Source of the DNA: DASXTB01 sp036505615
Lineage (GTDB): Bacteria; Acidobacteriota; UBA6911; JACQSX01
Assembly: GCA_036505615.1 (NCBI GenBank)
Contig: DASXTB010000484.1
Coordinates: 1 to 6,611 of the forward strand
Length of the DNA stretch: 6,611 nucleotides
Direction of reading: 5' to 3'
Shown here: positions 1 through 5,147 of the stretch, piece after piece
Numbering within the stretch: position 1 is the first letter of the stretch
Layout: the number at the start of each line of letters is the position of its first letter
The notes under the pieces: generated by a model
What the model saw: the letters and a program-made list of their open reading frames with translations, nothing else
Told to the model about the DNA's origin: nothing
Databases searched by the model: none
Position numbers and translations under genes: made by a program

Positions 1-417
1 TTGGAGCGCGCTTTTCTCTGCATCTGCACGCGTCTTTCGCAGAACCCTTTGTGGCGCAAGGCAGAGGTTATCCATGACCGTCAGGTGTGGGAACAGATTA
101 AAGGATTGGAAAACCATTCCTACCCGCAGCCGGATGGCGCGCAACAGGGTAGCTCGATTGGCATCTTGGGTCTTGAGACGCCCTGGCAGAGCGTTTCTAC
201 GACCCGATGCACTCTCAGGAAACAATTCATGACCGGCGATGCGCACGACGCCGGCCTGGAACGGCTCCAGTCCGTTCAGGCAGCGCAGAAATGTACTCTT
301 GCCGGCCCCCGACGGTCCGACGATGGCAACCGTCTGCCCCTTGGGTATGGCCATATCCAGGCCGTTGAGAATTGTGTGCCCGCCTGCCGTCTTTATCAAT
401 CCCACTACTTCAATCAT
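1..417 (-). CDS. Polar amino-acid ABC transporter ATP-binding protein, partial (C-terminus off window)
   Basis: This is the cytoplasmic ATPase that powers the amino-acid importer encoded just upstream, of the GlnQ/HisP/ArtP type. Only the first 139 codons are in the window; the reading frame is open to base 1. Visible motifs are the Walker A P-loop GPSGAGKST (residues 34-42) and the Q-loop region GMVFQSFNLFPHLTV (100-114, Q104), both typical of polar amino-acid importers. The ABC signature, Walker B and H-loop would lie beyond the left edge. The stretch between the IAGHEL strand and the Q-loop is longer than in GlnQ and closer to HisP in length. The ATG at 417-415 overlaps the permease stop TGA (416-414) as ATGA, with a purine-rich GAAGAG just before it. 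This indicates translational coupling and fixes the start. Family assignment is secure; substrate is not. Confidence 0.95.
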   Translation of the reverse strand, partial: MIEVVGLIKTAGGHTILNGLDMAIPKGQTVAIVGPSGAGKSTFLRCLNGLEPFQAGVVRIAGHELFPESASGRRNALPGRLKTQDANRATLLRAIRLRVGMVFQSFNLFPHLTVMDNLCLAPQRVLRKTRADAEKSALQ

Positions 418-1838
418 CTCTTCAATGCGGCCTCAAGCCGCCGTGCCACCCGCGCCAGAGGATAGCTCATTGCCAAGTAAAGCAGCGCAGTGAGGACGCC
501 CAGTTCCAGCACGCGCCAGGTAGAAACTGCCAGTATGTTGAATTCCTTGGTGAGCTCTACCACACCGATCACTGAACAAAGCGAAGAGTCCTTGAAAAGC
601 GCTATAAAGTCATTGGTTGAGGCAGGCAGAGAAACCCGCAGGGCTTGAGGGAGAATGATCTTCTCGATTGCCAGTGACTGCGTCATTCCCAGGGAAAGAG
701 CGGCTTCCATCTGACCGGCGGGGACAGAGTTAATTCCGCCCCGGTAAATTTCAGCTTCGTAAGCCGCGTAGTTCAACCCCAGGCCGAGTACGGCCGCTAC
801 CCAGGCCGGAAAGCTGATTCCAATCACGGGCAAGCCGAAATATATCACCAGTAATTGCAGCAACAACGGAGTACCTCGGAAAAACTCGATATAACCCGAA
901 GCCAGAGACTGTACTATTTTCGGCCCGTAGATCTTTCCCAAACAAAGTACAATTCCCAACAACACTGCCACTGCCATGGAGGAGAAGGACAGAAAGATCG
1001 TCATGCCCGCCGCCTTGAGCAGCACCGGAACGTAAGTCCAAATGCTGGCGGTGTAAGGCCGGCGGACCACATTGCTTTCGGTCTGCTCCAATCCCCATTT
1101 CTTTAAGATGGACTGAAGAGTCCCGCCCTTCTGCATGGCAGAGAGAATCGAGTTCAGCTCTGCCAGCAACCGGTCGTCGCCTTTCCGGACCGCGATCGCA
1201 TAGTCACCCGAACCGATCCCTTTTGCCGCGTAACGAAGTCCCGGGATGATTTCTCCATGATAACGAGCCACCGGATCGTCCAGAAGCACGCCATCCAGCC
1301 GGCCAAGAGCAAGATCCCTGTAGGGTTCGACCTGCCCATCGAAAGAGACTACCTGTATTTCAGGAATCTTGCGCAGCATCTCGTCGGCCAGTGTCCCTTT
1401 CAGGGTTCCGACCTTTTTTCCTTTCATATCCTCCAGGCTGGAGCTGGTTTTATCCGCCTGTCGCACCATGAGCGATTCGGAGAAGTGATAATAAGGTAGG
1501 GTGAAGTTGACATACTGTTTGCGCGTTTCCGTCACTTCGATGCCGTTAAGGGTGATGTCGAAGTCTCCGCGGCGAAGGGCCTGTGGCAGTTCGTCCCAGG
1601 GAGTTTGCAGTGGCTTCTGGCTGACACCCAGGCGAGCGGCGATCACTTCGGCAATGTCCACCTCGAATCCAATGATCCGGTTGGGATTTTTCGGATCAGG
1701 AAAAGTGTAGGGAGCGCCACCCTCGGAGTCCATGCCCCAAAGCAGCACGCCGCGCTTGCGGATCGCGTCGAGCGTATCGCCGGAGGCATACGATACGCTG
1801 CAAAGGATAATGAAAAGAGACAATAGTTTTTTCACCAC
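414..1838 (-). CDS. Amino-acid ABC transporter, fused substrate-binding and permease protein
   Basis: A single 474-residue polypeptide carries both the extracytoplasmic receptor and the membrane channel of a polar amino-acid importer. Residues 1-19 form a signal/anchor segment (MVKK, then a hydrophobic run to SYASG). Residues about 20-255 are a family 3 solute-binding domain: RIIGFEVDIAEVIAARLG, a TETRKQYVNFTLPYY block whose R106 matches the carboxylate-binding arginine of HisJ/GlnH, GTLKGT at 144-149, and LDGVLLDDPVARY near 181-193. Residues about 265-474 are a HisM/GlnP-type permease with FFRGTPLLLQLL (319-330), GLNYAAYEAEIYRGG and the EAA coupling loop EAALSLGMTQSLAIEKIILP (378-397), which contacts the ATPase. 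Separate genes are the commoner arrangement; receptor-permease fusions are known, for example Streptococcus/Lactococcus GlnP. The start is one of two tandem GTG codons (1838-1836 or 1835-1833), with only a weak TAAG as ribosome site. The exact amino acid carried cannot be read from sequence. Confidence 0.95.
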   Translation of the reverse strand: MVKKLLSLFIILCSVSYASGDTLDAIRKRGVLLWGMDSEGGAPYTFPDPKNPNRIIGFEVDIAEVIAARLGVSQKPLQTPWDELPQALRRGDFDITLNGIEVTETRKQYVNFTLPYYHFSESLMVRQADKTSSSLEDMKGKKVGTLKGTLADEMLRKIPEIQVVSFDGQVEPYRDLALGRLDGVLLDDPVARYHGEIIPGLRYAAKGIGSGDYAIAVRKGDDRLLAELNSILSAMQKGGTLQSILKKWGLEQTESNVVRRPYTASIWTYVPVLLKAAGMTIFLSFSSMAVAVLLGIVLCLGKIYGPKIVQSLASGYIEFFRGTPLLLQLLVIYFGLPVIGISFPAWVAAVLGLGLNYAAYEAEIYRGGINSVPAGQMEAALSLGMTQSLAIEKIILPQALRVSLPASTNDFIALFKDSSLCSVIGVVELTKEFNILAVSTWRVLELGVLTALLYLAMSYPLARVARRLEAALKR

Positions 1839-1898
1839 ATCTAACTTACGAAATTCTCTCCGTGAATGGAATGTGATTCTGGGAAATGGGAGCAGGAT
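1839..1898. promoter_or_regulatory. Compact divergent intergenic region between importer operon and mqnA
   Basis: The importer operon and mqnA are transcribed away from each other with 27 bp between the outermost start codons, or 60 bp if mqnA starts at the TTG at 1899. Promoters for both directions must therefore lie here or inside the opposite gene's 5' end. I could not find a convincing -35/-10 pair on either strand, so the regulatory role rests on gene geometry alone. Confidence 0.35.
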
Positions 1899-2750
1899 TT
1901 GAAAAATGTTGCTCCTTCTGCTAGGGTCGCTTCCGTGCCACTGAGGCTCTCATTCATCCATTTTGTCAACGCTCTCCCTCTGCAGTGGGGGTTCATGCGC
2001 GGCATCTTCCCTGACATCTTTGAAATCGGATATGACACTCCCGCTTCCTGCGCCGATCACTTGGCCGCAGGAACTGCCGATGTCGGCTTGATTCCCGCAA
2101 TTGAGTACCAACGAATTGAAGGCTTGCGGATCATTCCAGACCTGGCCATCGCCTCCAAGAGACAAGTTGAGAGTGTTTTGTTTGTGAGTCGCAAATCGAT
2201 TGATGAGGTAAGAACGGTGGCGCTGGACCACAGCAGCCGCACGTCAGTCGCTTTGATTCAAATATTGCTGAAGCGAAAATTCTTGATTTCTCCCAAGTAT
2301 CGAATTATGGAACCGAACCTGGAAGCGATGTTGGCCGAAAACGACAGCGCTTTGATTATCGGAAATCCCTCACTCCTGGTCCCTCGCGACCGCTACCTTG
2401 TCTACGACCTGGCGGAGCAGTGGGTGGAACTTACAGGAAAACCGTTTGTTTTCGCTTTCTGGGCGGTGCGCGAGGGAGTAAATATGGAGCCTTATACGCG
2501 CTACTTCATTGAAAGTAAAGCGCATGGTTTGAGCTGCATCCGCGAAATTGCCGAGTACGCGGGGTCTCAACTGGCTGTTTCGCGCGCTTTGATCACCGAT
2601 TATCTGGAGAACAAGTTGAACTACGATCTGGATGCCGAAAATCTCCAGGGCTTGCAGATGTTCTATCGGATGGCGGCGGGGGAAAATTTGATCGGCTCAC
2701 CGTGCGAGCTTCGGTTTGTCGAACGTGCAGGCATTGAACAAAGAACATGA
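1866..2750 (+). CDS. mqnA: Chorismate dehydratase MqnA (futalosine menaquinone pathway)
   Basis: MqnA removes water from chorismate to give 3-enolpyruvylbenzoate, the first committed step of the futalosine route to menaquinone; it is cytoplasmic and has a periplasmic-binding-protein-like fold. Family blocks in order are FIHFVNALPL (30-39), ADVGLIPAIEY (71-81), VALDHSSRTSVALIQILL (118-135), ALIIGNPSLL (162-171), DLAEQWVELTGKPFVFAFWA (181-200) and YLENKLNYDL (246-255), with a C-terminal GLQMFYRMA. The VALD-SSRTS block and the full-length 280-290 residue size favour MqnA over its relative MqnD. The frame opens at ATG 1866, but that codon has no ribosome site and gives an N-terminus about 20 residues longer than I expect for the family. 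TTG 1899 (codon 12) sits 6 bp after GGAG in GGGAGCAGG and GTG 1935 (codon 24) lies close to the conserved strand, so either may be the true start. No other futalosine gene is in the window. Confidence 0.92.
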   Translation: MECDSGKWEQDLKNVAPSARVASVPLRLSFIHFVNALPLQWGFMRGIFPDIFEIGYDTPASCADHLAAGTADVGLIPAIEYQRIEGLRIIPDLAIASKRQVESVLFVSRKSIDEVRTVALDHSSRTSVALIQILLKRKFLISPKYRIMEPNLEAMLAENDSALIIGNPSLLVPRDRYLVYDLAEQWVELTGKPFVFAFWAVREGVNMEPYTRYFIESKAHGLSCIREIAEYAGSQLAVSRALITDYLENKLNYDLDAENLQGLQMFYRMAAGENLIGSPCELRFVERAGIEQRT

Positions 2751-2753
2751 ACA

Positions 2754-2807
2754 AAGTCGCAGGTCGAAAGTCGCAAGTCGCGGGCCGCAAGTCGCAGGTC
2801 GAAAGTC
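2754..2807 (+). repeat. Left heptanucleotide array (AAGTCGC/AGGTCGA units)
   Basis: Seven consecutive 7-bp units run from 2754 to 2802: AAGTCGC, AGGTCGA, AAGTCGC, AAGTCGC, GGGCCGC, AAGTCGC, AGGTCGA. A partial unit, AAGTC, follows to 2807. The consensus is roughly RRGTCGM. Because three units make 21 bp, any reading frame through it yields a seven-residue peptide repeat (such as RKSQVAG), so the apparent small ORF across it is a by-product. The array begins four bases after the mqnA stop codon. It resembles the short tandemly repeated repetitive heptamers described in filamentous cyanobacteria in type, though not necessarily in sequence. Confidence 0.9.
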
Positions 2808-2879
2808 TTGATAGCCTTTTCAGTGAAGGCTGCGCACTCTGGTTTAAAGGACAAAACGACTTTTTCGATAGAGGTTTAT

Positions 2880-2933
2880 TGACCTGCGACTTGCGACCTA
2901 CGACTTTCGACCTTGACTTGCGACCTGCGACTA
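2880..2933 (-). repeat. Right heptanucleotide array 1, inverted relative to the left array
   Basis: Units read as the reverse complement of the left array: GCGACTT, GCGACCT, ACGACTT, TCGACCT, then a 6-bp unit TGACTT that has lost one base, then GCGACCT and GCGACTA. It is preceded by GAGGTTTATTGAC (2871-2883). The alternation of AGGTCGA-type and AAGTCGC-type units matches the left array, so the two can base-pair over most of their length. Confidence 0.88.
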
Positions 2934-2948
2934 TTATGTTGAGGTTTC

Positions 2949-2983
2949 TTGACTTTCGACTTTCGACCTGCGACTTGCGACTA
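2949..2983 (-). repeat. Right heptanucleotide array 2, inverted relative to the left array
   Basis: Five units: TTGACTT, TCGACTT, TCGACCT, GCGACTT, GCGACTA. Bases 2958-2979 are an exact 22-bp reverse complement of 2786-2807 in the left array. It is preceded by GAGGTTTCTTGAC (2941-2953), nearly the same lead-in as array 1 exactly 70 bp earlier. Both arrays end in GCGACTATT, which marks arrays 1 and 2 as unequal copies of one block. The array ends ten bases before the start codon of the downstream gene. Confidence 0.88.
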
Positions 2984-2992
2984 TTTTAAGAC

Positions 2993-3904
2993 ATGCTTCC
3001 ACGCAAAGACTGGTTTGACCTGGCACAGTCCTTCCCTGAAAAGGAATGGGACCGCATTGACGTTATTATCCAGGGCGTGCCCTACGATGATGGCAGTGTA
3101 GGGCGGCGCGGCGCGTACCTGGCTACGGAAAAACTCAGGGCTTTGTCGCGCTCAGAATGGGCGGTTGCCGAGTCCGGCGAACTGATCAACAAGATTCGCC
3201 TGATCGATGTGGGCGACATCCGCATCGGGAAAGATCGCGAGGCATTTCATCGCTTTGTGGCGCAGCGCTTCGCCGCTTTTCCCAAGAGCGCTTTCCTGCT
3301 CCATCTCGGCGGCGATCACTCAATATCGATTCCGCTGATTCAAGCCTTCGGGCTGAGAGAACGAGGAAGTTGCGGGGTGCTGCTTCTAGACGCCCACCCC
3401 GATCTTTGGGACACATATGAGGAAAACCACTTCAATCATGCCTGCGTAATGAGGCGCATCCTCGAGGATCCCTCCTTCTCTCCCAAAAAAGTTGCCCTGG
3501 TTGGGCTGCGTTCCTATGCTCCGGAGGAAATTGATTTCCTGCAGCGCAATAATATCTTTTACATCACGGCCCGCGATTTTCATATCCGAGGACCGGAGCG
3601 CTCCGCCCAGCAAATTATTGAATCCTTGTATGAGCAGGACAGCATCTACCTTTCTCTGGACATCGATGTCTTCGATCCTGCCTATGCGCCCGGAACCGCT
3701 TTCCCAGTACCGGGGGGGCTGGTGACGCGCGACGTGCTCTCTTTTCTTCGCCTTGTCTTCAGCAAGCTGAATTTTGAGGCGATGGATTTAGTAGAAATCT
3801 CTCCTCCGCTTGATTGTTCCGATATCACCAGCGCCCTGGGGACGAGGATCATCCTGGAAGTACTGGGCTTTCTGCAAGCTCGAAAGGGACGCTTCACGGT
3901 ATGA
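2993..3904 (+). CDS. Agmatinase/arginase-family ureohydrolase
   Basis: A binuclear-manganese enzyme that hydrolyses a guanidino compound (agmatine, arginine or a relative) to urea plus an amine; formimino substrates occur in some subfamilies. All six metal ligands are visible in the 303-residue protein: H109 in GGDHS (106-110), D133, H135 and D137 in DAHPD, and D223 and D225 in SLDIDVFDP (221-229). H149 in FNHAC and E268 in DLVEISPPLD match further active-site positions, and the C-terminal DITSALGTRIILEVLGF is agmatinase-like. The N-terminal loop GVPYDDGSVGRRGAYLATEKLR (28-49) departs from the usual G-x-R-x-GP-xx-IR pattern, so the substrate is uncertain. ATG 2993 is the first start after an in-frame TAA at 2987-2989 and has only a weak TTAAG upstream. 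A run of seven G (3712-3718) lies in the VPGGLV codons but the frame is intact. The stop overlaps the next gene's ATG. Confidence 0.9.
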   Translation: MLPRKDWFDLAQSFPEKEWDRIDVIIQGVPYDDGSVGRRGAYLATEKLRALSRSEWAVAESGELINKIRLIDVGDIRIGKDREAFHRFVAQRFAAFPKSAFLLHLGGDHSISIPLIQAFGLRERGSCGVLLLDAHPDLWDTYEENHFNHACVMRRILEDPSFSPKKVALVGLRSYAPEEIDFLQRNNIFYITARDFHIRGPERSAQQIIESLYEQDSIYLSLDIDVFDPAYAPGTAFPVPGGLVTRDVLSFLRLVFSKLNFEAMDLVEISPPLDCSDITSALGTRIILEVLGFLQARKGRFTV

Positions 3905-5082
3905 GATTGCGGCGGCCGAAAGTGCGCACAGGATTGCAGGAGGCGTTCCGCCACATCTCTGCTTTCAGGGGAAAAAGTCTGGGCATCATCGCCAATCAAA
4001 GCTCCATTGACTGGCAGTACCGGCACGCACTCGATCTATTTTTCGAAAACAAGAAGCTGCGGCTGGTGGCTGGATTTGGCCCGCAGCACGGAATTCGGGG
4101 CGAGACCCAAGACGACATGATCGAATGGCAAAGCTTCCAGGACCGGCGCACCGGCCTGATGATGTACAGCCTTTATGGCGAAACCCGCAAGCCAACACCG
4201 GAGATGCTGCGCGACATAGAGGCGCTGGTCTTCGACGTTCAGGACGTGGGCGCTCGCTACTATACCTTTATTTACACTCTCGCCTTGGCCATGGAGGCCT
4301 GCCAGGAGCTTGGCAAGCAGATGATTGTGCTCGACCGCCCCAACCCCATTAACGGAAAGGCAGTGGGAGGGTATCTACTGGAGGAGAATTACCGCTCCTT
4401 TGTCGGGCTGCACCCGCTTCCTCATCGCCATGGGATGACAGTAGGCGAGCTAGCCAACTATTTTTGGGAAAAGCGCGGCCTTCGCTGCGATCTACGGATT
4501 ATTCCCATGAAAGGCTGGAAACGAAAGATGTGGTTCGATGAAACCGGCCTGCCGTGGGTGCTTCCATCGCCCAACATCCCCACTTTGGATTCGGCCGTTG
4601 TCTATCCCGGAACGTGCCTGCTGGAAGGGACAAATATTTCAGAAGGGCGGGGAACGACGCGCCCCTTTGAGCTGATTGGGGCGCCCTGGATTCGTCCGGA
4701 GAAACTGGCGGCCAGGCTGAATCAATTCAAATTGCGAGGCGTCTACTTTCGCCCCGCCAGTTTTATTCCCACCTTTCAAAAACACCAAGGAGACCTGTGT
4801 GGCGGAGTGCAGATCCATGTCCTGGATCGTGACCGGTTTGACCCGTTTTTGTGTGGTTGTGCCGTGCTGCTGGCGGCCTACGGCGAAGACCCTATGAAAT
4901 TTAACTGGAAGAAACCGCCCTACGAATACGAGCATGAGAAACTGCCCATCGACATTCTTTTTGGAACAGACAGGCTCAGACAGATGGTCGAAGCCCAGCT
5001 AAATCTGAAAAATTTCGCCCGGATCTGCGCTGAAAGTACTGCGAACTTTTGGAAGATTAGGAAGCAGTATTTAATGTATTGA
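3901..5082 (+). CDS. DUF1343/NamZ-like exo-beta-N-acetylmuramidase homologue
   Basis: A 393-residue member of the family of Bacillus subtilis NamZ (YbbC, glycoside hydrolase family 171), which releases N-acetylmuramic acid from the non-reducing end of peptidoglycan fragments. Landmarks are LGIIANQSSID (27-37), GFGPQHGIRGETQDDMIEW (58-76), YSLYGETRKPTPEML (89-103), VFDVQDVGARYYTFIYT (110-126), IVLDRPNPINGKAVGG (142-157), HPLPHRHGMTVGELANYF (171-188), GLPWVLPSPNIPTLDSAVVYPGT (216-238) and EGTNISEGRGTTRPFELIGAPW (242-263). The common FGPEHG motif reads FGPQHG here, with Q62 in place of glutamate, so activity or specificity may differ. There is no signal peptide or lipobox at the N-terminus (MRLRRPKVRTG), suggesting a cytoplasmic protein. 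The start ATG overlaps the ureohydrolase stop as ATGA, with AAGGGA about 11 bases upstream. An in-frame ATG at 3814 lies wholly inside the ureohydrolase gene and is not preferred. Confidence 0.9.
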   Translation: MRLRRPKVRTGLQEAFRHISAFRGKSLGIIANQSSIDWQYRHALDLFFENKKLRLVAGFGPQHGIRGETQDDMIEWQSFQDRRTGLMMYSLYGETRKPTPEMLRDIEALVFDVQDVGARYYTFIYTLALAMEACQELGKQMIVLDRPNPINGKAVGGYLLEENYRSFVGLHPLPHRHGMTVGELANYFWEKRGLRCDLRIIPMKGWKRKMWFDETGLPWVLPSPNIPTLDSAVVYPGTCLLEGTNISEGRGTTRPFELIGAPWIRPEKLAARLNQFKLRGVYFRPASFIPTFQKHQGDLCGGVQIHVLDRDRFDPFLCGCAVLLAAYGEDPMKFNWKKPPYEYEHEKLPIDILFGTDRLRQMVEAQLNLKNFARICAESTANFWKIRKQYLMY

Positions 5083-5147
5083 GATCGAGAGTAACGGGCT
5101 CCATGAACCAGCCGGCCGTGGCAAAACCACCGCCGCAAGCAGTGCCT

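Larger units (their letters stand above)
2751..2992. other. Intergenic region between mqnA and the ureohydrolase gene, mostly inverted heptad arrays
   Basis: This 242-bp gap holds the three heptanucleotide arrays and a unique centre at about 2808-2870. The centre contains a small 6-bp stem, AGCCTT (2813-2818) with AAGGCT (2826-2831), that has no T-run after it. Transcribed from mqnA, the region could fold into one long hairpin with the left array paired to either right array, making a switch between two alternative stems possible. I see no protein gene here and no clear promoter. It could act as a transcript-stability element, attenuator or protein-binding site, or be a mobile repeat with no local role. 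Confidence 0.7.

Noticed and set aside
1782..1811. A promoter for mqnA using GGATAAT near 1804-1810 as -10 box
   Set aside because: There is no recognisable -35 box at the right distance and it lies in the signal-peptide codons of the opposite gene.
2813..2831. Rho-independent terminator after mqnA (AGCCTT/AAGGCT stem)
   Set aside because: Only six base pairs with a seven-base loop, and no T-run follows.
2754..2983. CRISPR array
   Set aside because: Units are 7 bp, contiguous and degenerate, without unique spacers, and orientation flips within the region; no cas genes are present.
2747..2989. An 80-codon open frame running across the heptad arrays (RKSQVAG-type N-terminus, LTCDLRP-type C-terminus)
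   Set aside because: Its peptide repeats are the direct product of 7-bp units read in threes; it overlaps the mqnA stop, has no ribosome site, and similar frames open on both strands through the repeats.
3712..3718. Frameshift at a run of seven G in the ureohydrolase gene
   Set aside because: The frame continues through VPGGLV into the conserved EISPPLD and DITSALG motifs, so the gene is intact.
3814..3900. N-terminal extension of the namZ-like gene to the ATG at 3814
   Set aside because: It would overlap the ureohydrolase gene by about 90 bases with no family-like residues; the ATGA overlap at 3901 gives a natural start.
3682..4026. A 114-codon frame on the minus strand across the ureohydrolase/namZ-like junction
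   Set aside because: It is antisense to two well-supported genes, shows no recognisable motif, and has the composition of a shadow frame.
5083..5147. Bidirectional terminator between the convergent namZ-like and sensor genes
   Set aside because: Only short imperfect stems are visible (for example GTGG at 5118-5121 with CCAC at 5127-5130) and neither strand shows a T-run.
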